From: Siderastrea siderea
Lineage: Eukaryota > Cnidaria > Anthozoa > Scleractinia > Rhizangiidae
Assembly: GCA_964030785.1 (NCBI GenBank)
Contig: OZ034968.1
Location: 72,527,427 to 72,591,426 of the forward strand
DNA: 64,000 bases
Direction of reading: 5' to 3'
The position numbers were made by a program, and so were the translations under genes. Below are positions 37,629 through 48,925 of this stretch, in pieces. The notes below the pieces were generated by a model. It made no database searches, was not told the DNA's origin, and saw nothing but the letters and a program-made list of their open reading frames with translations. The stretch's first letter is position 1. Each line of letters opens with the position of its first letter.

Positions 37629-39542
37629 TGATTATTCCACTCTCGCGTCATTTTACCATATAAGGTCAAGAGAAGGCGCAAAATATGCCACGGTATTACA
37701 CAGTAAAATTATGTATTGCACTGCAAAATCCAGATTTCACAGGTTTTCTGGTCGAAGGACTGGAAAAACCAAATTTTGACGTGATTTTTACAAGTGGAAT
37801 AATAAATCCCTTATTCGATGGCTTGACATCTAATACGCAATGACATTTTGCAACTCGCAAAATATCCGCGCGTATTATATGTTAAACCATCGAATAAGAT
37901 GTATTTATTCATGTTTGTGTCAAACGCAGCTAAACACGTTTATTGCTCTCGATATGAGCTTACGGATACAAACACTTTGTTGCAAATTATTTGCGTCAAT
38001 TATGAATGCATCTAGTCTGGCTTGACTACTCGATGAGTCCTTAAAAACACAACATCAAAAACTTCTGAATTATCTATGTCCATCGTCTCTGGCAGTTCAG
38101 ACGATTTATGTGCAGAATTTGAAGTTAAAACAGTATACAGTTTAGGGGAGTTAAAATTTCATAAATTAGATACAATTATGACCGAGCTAAAGCCACAACA
38201 ATATGATAATACATTATTGGAAAACGACATCCTGTGAGGCTGGAACAAATAAACAGCGGTTTCAAACATTTATCATCCCACACTATCATTTTGAGGAGAA
38301 CAAATTGAAATGAAATGCATTGTACGCCGGTTATGAATAAGCAGACAATATAAACAACCAGATGACAAATAAGATCAGAAATACGGGCTCTTGAGGAATT
38401 GAGGATTCCTTGGTTTATTGCTGGAGAAAAAACGCTTCTGTACCACTTTGCCTTCCTATCGATAATTAAGGAAAGACTAGAATCGTTCTTTATAACAATA
38501 AACGTTGTTCTGTTTGTTTGTCACTACTAAATTGATTTTTAAGTCTTGATGACGAAATTTCGGAAACTTAATTGGCTGACATGTTTTAGTAAAGGCGTTG
38601 TGGAACCCAGCAGAAAAAACAAAACCAAAGCAAAATTTTTGAGCTCAATAAAACGTTTAAGATGCAAACAGACAAACAAACGAATTTCGCAAATTGTTCG
38701 TGTTTTAAAGATCGTTTTCACTTTTTGGCTTCTGGTAAAGAGAAAGATGCACATATACTTCTATGTAACTCACCTTAAAGCTTACATGCTAAATCAACGG
38801 CATGCCCCAGTCTATACCATGCCAAATGCTGATGATTAGTGGCAGTAATAGTTTTGGCTACTGACAAAACAAGAACTTAACTCCTGGAACGCTAAATACG
38901 GATTTCCAAAAGAAATCACAACTGCGCTGTACAAGGAAATTTTCGTTAAAGTACGTTTGGTTATTTCACTAACGGTATCTCATCGCCTGAGGTCAACAAG
39001 TGCGGTTATCAACCTTAGGGATAACCAACCGCGAATACCAAAATTTATTACTGAGACATCTTTTATGCATATTTACCTTTATGGCCTTTTGTTTTGGACC
39101 AATTACCATACGAAGACGGAAAACAGCTAAAGACATGTAATTTTTCGTATTCATAACTGTCAGACTATTATACTATTTTTCGATAATATATTCAACTATT
39201 TAAGACAAACTTGACTTATTATTGGAATTCTTTCGTATGCAAATATCACCTGCATATCCTGTATTGACATGGAATTATCCAAATAAAAATACGAATAATA
39301 GCCATGGTTTTAATCATCACTATTGTTAAAACAATAATTTCGTTTGATTAAAGATTAAAAATTACGGCAAATAGACGGTTAAGCATTATGGGCCGCTTAT
39401 TTAAACAAATTTTAGACGAGATCTAAGCAAACCGCGGTCTAAGTCGATTTGAATCTGGCCAACTCGAAGATGTAAGCGTTCTTTATCATAATTTATGTCC
39501 AGCAGGCACAGCCTACGAGAATATTTATCTCTTTGAAACAAC
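37629..39542. other. gene-free stretch
   Basis: AT-rich DNA without supported genes. The open frames at 38539-38839 overlap on opposite strands and match nothing I recognise. Confidence 0.45.
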
Positions 39543-40395
39543 CCTCTTAGGGGCCAATTACATGAGCCGGGCTGGCTCGGTTAGCAGGGCTGGCTCAGTG
39601 TACCGAGATGACTTGCTCGGCCCGGTATTACATGAGGCGAGCCAGCCCGCCTGCGGCTAAATTTAGAAGCTGTCGTGTGAAAAGATGGCTACATCAAAGA
39701 GCATGAATCGAGTGTTTTTACTTTCGCTAATCCATTATATTTATTATTTTGGTGTATTATTTTCAGTTTTACATGAGCTTTATGGCCTGATAAACCTTTA
39801 TGTGATGTATAGAAAGAGAAATATCGATCTTTTGGTGAGCTATTTTGCTCTGAAGCGAAATTTAGGGGCCGATAACATGAGCCGGGCTGGCTCGGTTTAC
39901 CGAGATGGGTACTCAGCCCTGTATTACATGAGGCGAGCCAGCCCGCCTGCAGCTAAATTTAGAAGCTGCCGTGTGAAAAGATGGCTACATCAAAGAGCAT
40001 GAACCAAGTGTTTTTATTTTCGCCAATTCATTATTTTGGCGTATTATTTTCAGTTTTACGTAGCTTTATGGTCTGATAAACCTTTATGTGTTACATAGTA
40101 AGAGAAATATCGATCTTCTGGTGAGCCATTTTGCTCTGAAGCGAAATTTAGTGACGAGAAAGTGCTGTCCCGGCTAGCCGGGCTGGCTCGGCAATCGCGA
40201 TTACATGGTAAATTTTCAGTCCGGCTAGCCTGCCTAGCCGGCATCGCGATGCCGGGATCCCAGTTAGCCGGGCTGAGATTTTTCCATGTAATCGCAAAGT
40301 TGATTTTTAATATGTTTCTCAGACGTGCCGAGATCCCGGCAAACCGAGCCAGCTCGGCTAACCGAGCCAGCCCGCCTCATGTAATCGGTCCCTTA
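39543..40395. repeat. GC-rich palindromic dispersed repeat, tandem copies
   Basis: Two to three partial copies of the family seen at 2550-3085. A block containing AAGATGGCTACATCAAAGAG, TTTATGGCCTGATAAACC-like and TTTTGCTCTGAAGCGAAATT segments repeats at about 39680 and 39980. It is interleaved with GGCTGGCTCGG and GAGCCAGCCCGCC inverted blocks. Non-coding. Confidence 0.75.
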
Positions 40396-40670
40396 GAAAC
40401 AGAAGAAGAGGTTCGTTGGTTCTCTTAAAACCACGGACTAAGTTAGAGTCTTACGACTTTTACAATTATAACGTCATAACAAATATCTCTCTGGTGCTGG
40501 ATAGCTGTAGAAAATGGCAAAAACAAATATAAAGACATCTCAACTAATTCTTTCGAATTTTCTGTCGACGCGGTCACTGCATTTGCATTGGACTCGGAGT
40601 AGGCCAGTCTGTCATCAGGTATCAGGTATGGTCGACAAGAGAAGCAAGTGCTTCCCCTAGCCTGAGGGTC

Positions 40671-40705
<35 letters not shown>

Positions 40706-40730
40706 GAAGTGAAACATAAAATTTTGCCGG

Positions 40731-40890
40731 GATTTATCAACTGAGTTGATAAGGTAAATTGGCCACCGTAAAGAGATTGAAAGCTGACGTTTCGACCGTT
40801 AATTGCTCTGACGAAGGGCTAACGCTCGAAACGTCAGCTTTCAATCCCTTTACGGTGGCCAATTTACCTTATCAACTCAGTTGATAAATC
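40731..40890. repeat. 160-bp near-perfect foldback with Penelope-end motif
   Basis: The 64-bp arms have one mismatch, starting GATTTATCAACTGAGTTGAT and ending with the inverse. The loop reads CCGTTAATTGCTCTGACGA then AGGGCTAACGC. AAAATTTTG and AAAATGTTG near the outer ends may be a decayed 9-bp duplication. The GACGTTTCGA arm tips resemble Penelope ends. Confidence 0.8.
40786..40835 (+). ncRNA. hammerhead-like core in foldback loop
   Basis: CTGACGA (fits CTGANGA), a GGGC...GCTC stem, then GAAA and CGTC that can pair with an upstream GACGT. This is the order CUGANGA, stem II, GAAA, stem III. I could not draw a convincing stem I, so activity is doubtful. Penelope-like elements are known to carry hammerhead motifs. 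Confidence 0.4.
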
Positions 40891-41319
40891 CAAAATGTTG
40901 TGTTCCCCTAGCTTGGACGAGCACTTTTCCTTGCTCTTAGCTTCAGTTTGTACATGGTTCTCCTGGCACTCGACCAAACAACACTGTAAGGTAAAAAGCA
41001 CTACTCACTGATATGCCTTTTCCACAATTAAGAGGCTCGTAGTTCGGAGGGGGAGAGGGGCAGGAGAAGATGTCCCCTCCCCCGAAATTTGCAAAGCGAG
41101 TGAACCGGGTGAACATTGAGTAGCTCGTATTAAACTTGCTATTTCTTTTTAAAAGGCAGCCTTTAAAAATTTAACACAAGCTGTGTTGAAAATAAAACGA
41201 CCTCTCTTGCGAATCCACGAACAAGTACACCATGCTGGTCCGATAGCTTTCAGCTATTCGTATTAGATCGGCAGACAATTGTTAAATTAGGGGAAAATCG
41301 TGCGCTTTATGATAAAAGC

Positions 41320-41796
41320 CAAGAGAGGATAAAGGGTAAGAGAGCTACTCCCCCACATTGGCCCTATCCCCACCGTAATCCCTCTTAAGTTATTTTTAGT
41401 AACAAAATGACGGGAAATTCAAATCTCAAATAACTTAGTAAGTTTTAAAGCAATTACCCTGAAATTTCGCAGCAGTATAGAACTTGTCATTTTTTTAAAT
41501 TTCGTGATTTTAGTTTTTCCAATTTTGACATTTTTGCCGGGAAAATGACGTCACAAAGTTGGCGCCAAATCTGCTTAATAGTATTATGGGATATCTTATG
41601 ACGGTTTCTGAAAGACCTTTTACAAGGATCTCAAAACTGAAACAAAAAATTGAAATGCGTTTCTCCACTCAAAAGGTAGAACGTTTTAAAATTTGAATTT
41701 CCGGCCATTTTTTTACTAAAAATAACTTGAGAGGGATTACGATGGGAATTGGGCCTACATGAGGGATTAACTCTCTCACCCCTTTATTCTCTCCTG
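41320..41796. mobile_element. 477-bp TIR element with 7-bp TSD
   Basis: The ends CAAGAGAGGATAAAGGG and, inverted, CAGGAGAGAATAAAGGGG extend into about 100 bp of inverted similarity that includes AAGTTATTTTTAGTAA. TAAAAGC flanks both sides (41313-41319 and 41797-41803). Non-coding. The superfamily is unclear; hAT-like is possible if one base of an 8-bp duplication has mutated. Confidence 0.75.
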
Positions 41797-42306
41797 TAAA
41801 AGCATCAAACTCGGCACACTAATGCTAGACGCCAAGGGGGATATTTTGAAGATGGAGGCAATCTGGATATGCTCTATGTAAACCAGGAGAGGGTTGTGAA
41901 GATAATTGGGTCAATTATTTAAAATAACTTCATCATCTACTATGTACTTCTTTGGTACGACAGCATACAGCGCAATTGTCTAAGACAAAGATTAATTGTT
42001 ATTTTAACGTTACGCTCTTTTGAAAAAAGCTCAAAGATTACAATAACACCATCAAAATTGGTATTAAATGTTTCTCAGAAAGGAAAATTCCGAAGATATT
42101 TTTGAGGTTTATTATATATGCAAACAATTTAATAAGAATTTTGAATGAATTCACATTTCATCGTGGAAGTTTATTCTTTTCGCTGTTATCACCTTAAAAC
42201 ATAATAACAACAATAATAATAATAATTATAATAAATAAATGTAAAGAAGATCCTCGCAGTTATTAACGCAACTTATGCAGTTGCGAAAAGAAAGCCTGAA
42301 AAAATC

Positions 42307-42378
42307 AGGCTTGCCGGGATTCGAACCCTGACCTCTGCGATACCGGTGCAGCGCTCTAACCAATTGAGCTAACAAGCC
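42307..42378 (-). tRNA. tRNA-like sequence, Thr(GGU)-type, copy 1 (probable pseudogene or SINE head)
   Basis: Folds as a 72-nt tRNA cloverleaf on the minus strand: acceptor GGCTTGT/CAAGCC, A box TAGCTCAATTGG, B box GGTTCGAATCC. The anticodon loop CCGGTAT would give GGU. The anticodon stem has one mismatch, and eukaryotic tRNA-Thr normally uses AGU, CGU or UGU, so a working gene is unlikely. Confidence 0.55.
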
Positions 42379-42553
42379 AACTGGGAGCTGGTCATTAAGT
42401 TGGTTCGTAATATACCCGGGAAAGATGAAGATGAAATTATGAATATATGAAATTCATATATTTGAACTGCGGAATGAAGAAATAAATGTAAAGAAGATCC
42501 TCGCAGTTATTAACGCAACTTATGCAGTTGCGAAAAGAAAGCCTGAAAAAATC

Positions 42554-42625
42554 AGGCTTGCCGGGATTCGAACCCTGACCTCTGCGATACCGGTGCAGCG
42601 CTCTAACCAATTGAGCTAACAAGCC
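42554..42625 (-). tRNA. tRNA-like sequence, copy 2
   Basis: Same 72-nt sequence as at 42307-42378, displaced by 247 bp, with intact A and B boxes. The two copies arose together by tandem duplication of the larger unit. Confidence 0.55.
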
Positions 42626-42850
42626 AACTGGGAGCTGGTCATTAAGTTGGTTCGTAATATACCCGGGAAAGATGAAGATGAAATTATGAATATATGAAAT
42701 TATATATTTGAACTGCGGAATGAAGAAATAAATGTAAAGAAGATCCTCGCAGTTATTAACGCAACTTATGCAGTTGCGAAAAGAAAGCCTGAAAAATATA
42801 TATAATATATATTTCATATATTCATAATTTCATCTTCATCTTTGCACCTT

Positions 42851-45800
42851 GAAATTCTCGCGGCGCTAAAATGAGCTGCGCTTAGTTTTCTTGAACACTA
42901 AGAGAGCACCACAAAGTATGCAGTTATATTTCTGGTAGAAGATGGAATTGTGCCCCGATCAATTCGAAACTTCAACATCCCTCGCTCCAGGGAATTTTAA
43001 GTCAAAGGCCTTCCGGGGGTGGGGAATTTCCTGCCTGGGTAGGGTGGGGAATTTGAACCTTAAGGGTTAAGTTTAAAATATTTTTTTCGTCCGGCGCCCA
43101 ACGCAAGTGGTTGTTTAATATGGAGCAATTAAAAGGCAAAGATCTCGCTTTGGTGAGCGAATGGCTGGCGAAAAAGGGGCTTAGCGACCTTTAATAGTTG
43201 TTTCATAATTAACAGACAAATGGGGTTTAGTGTTAAGTGTTATTTGCTAATTCTTTTTTTTAATGTGAAGTGTTGAAACATGTCAAATTTAGGTGTTTAG
43301 TGTTATAAAAAAATATACTGTGAAGTGTCAGGACAGTCTGAATTTCAGTCAATAAAAACTTCACGGAAAATGCAATAACTATAGAAAAAAGTACTTCAAA
43401 CTGAGTTTATATGTTCAAAGGGATGCAAAAATAAAATAAAATTCAAAATTCAACAGCCTGCGTGCAACTACTCAGCATGCATACTTTCTACCCATGAGCA
43501 ACAATTCTGTGTCCAGCAGTTTTCTAGCGGACCACTGTATGCAAAATGGCGGCCTCGGAAGTCGCCTCGGCAGGAATAATAAAGGTCTTAATTTAAGTCC
43601 TTTTTTCAACTAGAAATCGCATTTCCGAGGATATAAATTTCAAAATTTCCCTGGGGGTCTTGTCCCCAGACCCCCCTACATGCTCTTGCCTGCGGTGGTC
43701 GCTTGCCCGAAACCCTTTATGCAAAACCTGGATCCGCCCCAGCAGTTCTTCAGTATTCGAGTGTGAAATGGACAGCTGTCATCGAGTTCTTCAAAGGAAC
43801 AAACAACAAACTAGAAGATACTCTTTTAGTTAGATTTTGACATGGAAAAGCTGAATAGGAGGAATTAGTCGTCTTACGAAGGCTGAAACTGACAGAGCTG
43901 ACAAATACTTTAGCGCTTTATTTTGAGAGAATGGAAGGGTCCAGGATGGCAGAAAGGTTAGTTTCGTATTTATTAACCGGCCGTCGCCATGATGGCGACC
44001 GCCGGTTTTTAAAATGGACACGGTTTTTCCTGAAAGCAAGTTGGCTTAACATATGAAGAAAGTGCTGTAAAGCTTGTGGTACGGGTACTCAAGAGCGGTA
44101 CTGTCTTATATAAGACGCATGCGCATATAATTCTTCTGAATGTTGCCTTCCTATGTTTTTGTCTTTTAATTTACAGTATTTAAGATATGAACAGCGAAGG
44201 GTTGTTAAGTTTGGGGTTTTTTGTATTTGTCTTGTATAACGCGAGCGCAATTGAGTAAAGGAGCTAATAGGATTGAATGCGAAATTGGCTGTGTTGTCTG
44301 ATCTCGTTAGTGGTTATGGTGAAAATTCTTTTAGCGCAGGAGTTTTTTTTATTGGGACTGACATTTTGAGGGGTGTAAAAATGTGGGAGTCAGAAGGATT
44401 TGTGAATGTCGGGAGCATATCACCCTTCTGTGAATGTGATTTGCTTTGAAAGTTGCGTTTTGTATAGGAGCGGTGTAATATTGTGCTGCGTGAGAGGCGG
44501 TTTCCCTTGGCTTTTTATGGGGGGGGGGGGTGGTTTGCGAAGTGGATTGTAAGGTTTCTGATTGGCTAACTTGTATTTCGCAGCGGACAAAAAGGACAGT
44601 TGCGTTTTGCCGGCGTGGGCTAGGAAGAGAAGGAATTGGTACTAGTATGATGATGCAATATTAGTTGATTGCACCATCAGTACATGATAGTTCTTGTGAA
44701 CGGAGAGAGATGAGTGTTTATTTGAGGCGAGAAGTTGATACGAAGGATCGTCATTAATAAGGAGATCAATTAATAAGGCAGGTGTTACGAGTCTTTTTGC
44801 ATTGAAAGAACGAAAATACCTGAATATTATCGACGGATTTGTGTAGTTTGCGTGTGGTGTTCGCTAAAGGCTACGAGCAGTCTCTCTTTCCGTTCAGAGA
44901 TAGTGAAGGAAAAGAAAAACAAGCGAGTGAGCGCAAAATCGATTGCGGCTCGACAGGCGCTTTAGCTTTCAAAGGCATGGGCGACTGTCGTCCCCGCTCG
45001 CTTGTTTACTTTTGCAAGGGGATTCCCGGGTTAGCAAACCGGATTTAAACATCACGTCATGAGATATGCCTTGACGTGCCCCATACTCCGACGATCTGCT
45101 CGAGCTCGTGTTTATCAAACGTTATATTTTGATTCTACTGCTATGTTCACTGTTTGTATTTAAGGTCTAGGCACAACAGTAAATACTTCGTCGTCCCGGT
45201 GTGAGCATTCTCAGTTGTGGACGAATTTATATCGACATTCAACGTTTGAGTGAATTTGCGTTTTTCAGCACAAATAAAAGCGACAAGAAAGATAAGCTGA
45301 GTCATCAGAGTTTAAACATTACGTCATCCAGTAACGTTATAGTCAAAATATTGTGTCACACAATCACACTTTTCGTCACGCCGGTTCGTATAAATAGAGG
45401 ACCGCGCTAACATTTGGGAAACCTAGGGGTGGGGAGGGTCAGAATGGCCGGTTAAAATGCCCAATGGGCTTTCTTGTTAAGCAATAATACCGGCAAAAAT
45501 TTTCGTGTCAGGAAATAACATCATCAGTGCTCGCCATTTTAGGGATACGAGACCGCACCTTTAAGGGGATATGGGATTTTTCAAGAAAACGTTAAAAGGA
45601 TACGGAACACCAACACCCCCTAATGGGGCCTTGGTCTTGGTTAGCTTTTACAGAAATGGAGAACAAAGTGCCTTTGAAAGGCACCAAAGTAGAGTACCTT
45701 TTGACAAAACACAAGACAACATCTTTGCAGTAAAGAAACACTTAGCAAATTTCTTGGTCTTTCGGAGTTGGCTACAAAATTAGGATTGGTAATTTCGAGT

Positions 45801-46007
45801 TAAGGCTGTTCAGGTTGTGTCGAAGTGTGAAAGGAAAAGTGGAGAATTACCATAATATTGGTGGAGAAAGCCTAGTAACGAAATATGGAAGATCTCATTA
45901 TTGTTGAGCATAAAATCGTCTTCCGCCGATAAATAATTTCCCATGATAAAACCAAAAACACAAAAGTGTAACCAGAAGTGTAACAATCAGTAAATAACCT
46001 GTGGATA
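42851..46007. other. gene-free stretch
   Basis: Contains a repeat-like GGGTGGGGAATTTGAAC-type segment near 43010-43070, echoed near 46440-46540, and a G run near 44520. Short open frames (43830-44039, 44839-45048, 45201-45410, 45571-45783) have no recognisable domain. Confidence 0.4.
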
Positions 46008-46233
46008 TTAGATTTCTATTACCATCCTGGCACTTTTGGAGCCATTTTTTTATGCGTAACAAATTAAATTTTACAGTGAATCTTTAACTGCGAGATGTTA
46101 AACAGCCTAAAATTTAACTGTTAGATTTCTATTACCATCCTGGCACTTTTGGAGCCATTTTTTTATGCGTAACAAATTAAATTTTACAGTGAATTTTTAA
46201 CTGTGAGATGTTAAACAGCCTAAAATTTAACTG
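46008..46233. repeat. 113-bp tandem duplication
   Basis: A unit beginning TTAGATTTCTATTACCATCC occurs twice head to tail with very few mismatches. Non-coding and recent in appearance. Confidence 0.9.
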
Positions 46234-46974
46234 TTCGATGTTCTAGAGGCAAACATTTTAAGTGTTTATTGGTATTGAGGTACCCCCATCCAGACCCTCT
46301 TACATGAGTTGTGTTTTTGTACTAACTCAAGTTTGAGAAAACACTATCAGTGCTAGTGAAGTGGCGGTATAAGTGCTGGTATAAAGCCACTAGAATAAAT
46401 TCAAAATGTCTTTGTTTTATTCCCACTCAAACCATTTGTTCTTTGGGAGGGGAATTTGATAATCATATCCGGCACTAGGGTAGGGCATTTGAACACAATT
46501 TTGGCCTTGGAGGGTGGGAATTTGAACGAACCAATCCCTCTAAGTTCAAATGCCCATTAGACGTCCTGTACGTGATAAAGATGGCGGGTTTCAGTTTCCA
46601 CAAGGAAAATAACCTTGTGGCATAAAATTATCGCGAGATCTAATTTTCGCGATTTTCGCGGATTTTCCTTCGATCCGCGAAAATTTGATCCCGCGAAAAC
46701 AAACTCCCGCTAAAAGTTAATGAATCCGAGAAAATTTACTCCCAGTATTTAGGTTAATGACTTTCAGTTGATTGAGCAATATTACGACCTTCCTGGCCTC
46801 TTTACAATAATTTATTGCAAAATAACGACAGAGTAGTCTCTGCAGCCTCTGGGTAAATTCGATAACAACCGTCAACGAGACCATTTCCTGCCAAACAGCA
46901 AACCATAGTTTACCGCGTGTTTCTCCCAGCCCATAAGGCAAACGAATTCACACCTTTCGGTAGCTTTTGAGTTA

Positions 46975-47875
46975 TGCATGGTTCAATTCTACCTGTTACC
47001 ATGCCCCCCCGGGCATATCGCCGGGGATTTGCAATTTTATTCTCACTTGGCGGTCTATTCCCCACCCCTGGGCACGCAGAAAGAGACAATTCCCACCCCC
47101 GGGACTCCTCATCGACCACAAATACGTTTGTTGTTTTGTGTACAAAACATAGATTACGATATTGATTTCCGTACAATAGCAAAACCAGACATTTTGACAA
47201 GAACGTAAACGCTTTTCTATAGTTTCTTGAACAAAGGACACTACCTATATAATGTAATAAAAACATGAACACTATATTTGAAAAAGAAAACTTAAGAAAA
47301 ACCTCTAACCGCACTCATCTGGCATACGGCTACCGAGTAAAGAAATGGTCTTCGCCGCATGATTTATTCTAAATATAGCACATACGCACAAGAGGCCCGT
47401 GAACAAATTGATCGCAGCATTTTAAAGGAGTTTTTCTTAGCTTGTTTCATAAGAATGAACAGTGGACTGAGACTTCTGTTTAATATAAAGCCGTGCATCC
47501 GTTTTCATATAGAGTACATGCACATAAATACGCTGAAGAAATATTCCTTTGTCTGTGACGAACGCCATCCATTCGAGTACGGATCAAATGCACATTCGAA
47601 TACAGGTTTTAATTCTGAGAGATTATTCTTCTCTAACCAGTCTGGTACAAATTCTAGAATTCTCCCTGGAAATAGGCAGTCTTCTCCACGCGGTCCGGCA
47701 ACCTAGGAGTGACGTACTTCACAAGAACAACAAGAAGTTATTTTCGATTTGCCCCGCCCCCCTCCCCCCGTGACAGGACGGCTTCAAACAATTCCCCACC
47801 CCCGGGACCGAAGGGCTGGACTTGTCCCCAGCGTTGCCCGGGGGGTGATGGTAACAGGTAAAATTGAACCATGCA
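46975..47875. mobile_element. Harbinger-like non-autonomous element, copy 1, TSD TTA
   Basis: Begins TGCATGGTTCAATTCTACC and ends with the inverse; the TIRs extend through CTGTTACCATGCCCCCC. TTA flanks both sides (46972-46974 and 47876-47878). A second copy lies at 62678-63603. The interior has CCCCACCCC-rich segments and no transposase. A 3-bp TTA duplication fits PIF/Harbinger. Open frames here read through the TIRs. Confidence 0.85.
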
Positions 47876-48261
47876 TTATGGTCGACGACTCACTACATGA
47901 GCACAGAAATAAGTAAAATAATCCATTGTTGCTGTATACAAGTTTCGTACGTTAAATACCGGAGAGAAAATTGCCCGTAATTCGCGAAAATTTGTTTCCA
48001 GTGGTAAGTCGTTAAATCCGAATTCGCGAAAATTTGTTCCCGCGAAACACGGTACATTTGATTCAAGCCAGAACTTTTATTGTTCTTTTTTTGCAACTGC
48101 TCAAGTTATATCCCACATCCTGATATTTTCTTCATTCATTATCTAGAGCATGCGAGTGAAAAGTTCATTCATACTCAGGTATTTAATAGATTTTACATAT
48201 ATGGATAAATCTTCGGTCCGCCCTTCATTGTTGCAGGTACATAAGAGGTCTGGAAATTTTC

Positions 48262-48925
48262 ATCTTCCTGTGTTTCTAGGAATTAGGGAAAAACCCCAAC
48301 ATCCGGGCTTCATTGCTACAGGTGAGCAGTAAAAACAGTGGAATAATAAGAAAACTGAGGGAAAAACCCTACTAGAAGGAGGTCTAAGATTTATGCAGGT
48401 CACGCCACTTTTGGTTCCATCCTTTGTTGTTTGTCGTGAGTTATAAGAAGGTCTTAGGATTCTTCCGTCTGCCTCAGAAGATCTAAGGATTCTTCCATCT
48501 GACCCCAATTTCATTTTCTGAAGACGCATCGTCAAGGTAATGTACATCTGAGGTGCAACTTGTGTGAAGTTAAGTCAGGTTCTTGCCACAAAATCGAAAT
48601 TGTTTGATTTGAGAACTGAGCCAACGAAGAGCTTGCCCGACTTTCTGTCGTTTAGAGATCGCTTCAGTCAAACCCCGTTTTATGGACGGACATGATTTTT
48701 TTGGTCCCTACAGAAAAGCCGACCACACCTAACCAGTTTATTCTAAATTAAAATGGCAACTAGTAAACAACGTCAACTGGGCCCACAACGGACGCTGCTG
48801 TTTCTTCAACATTTTGGGCATTAAGTAGACTTTACATTATACACGCTAAATTTTAGCTCCATTTTGGTTGCTTGTGTTCGTTGCTTGTTTGTTGTAAGGA
48901 TAACTTAAAAAATTCAAAAGTATAT
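48262..48925. repeat. dispersed duplication, copy A
   Basis: Shares order and sequence with 51561-52330: TGTGTTTCTAGGAAT, GGGAAAAACCCCAAC, CACGCCACTTTTGGTTCCAT, a GTCAAGGTAATGTA block and an ACAACGTCAACT(T/G)GGCCC block. No gene is evident. Probably an old repeat element of about 0.7 kb. Confidence 0.75.

Larger units (their letters stand above)
42233..42850. repeat. about 247-bp tandem repeat carrying tRNA-like segments
   Basis: Two complete units and a partial third (period 247, then 245), each with AATAAATGTAAAGAAGATCC, an AAGCCTGA block, a tRNA-like stretch and a GATGAAGATGAAATTATG tail. The third unit breaks off just before the tRNA-like part. The structure suggests a tRNA-derived SINE-like unit amplified in tandem. 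A 126-codon open frame across it is not a gene. Confidence 0.85.

Noticed and set aside
42307..42625. Two functional tRNA-Thr genes
   Set aside because: The GGU anticodon is atypical for eukaryotes, the anticodon stem has a mismatch, and both copies are embedded in a larger tandem repeat.
42437..42817. 126-codon minus-strand frame with a repeated segment
   Set aside because: It runs across two tandem 247-bp units, including the tRNA-like part, and is a by-product of the repeat.
46910..47314. Overlapping frames in both orientations near 47 kb, echoed near 62.7 kb
   Set aside because: All lie in the two Harbinger-like non-autonomous copies and shift relative to each other; no transposase motif is present.
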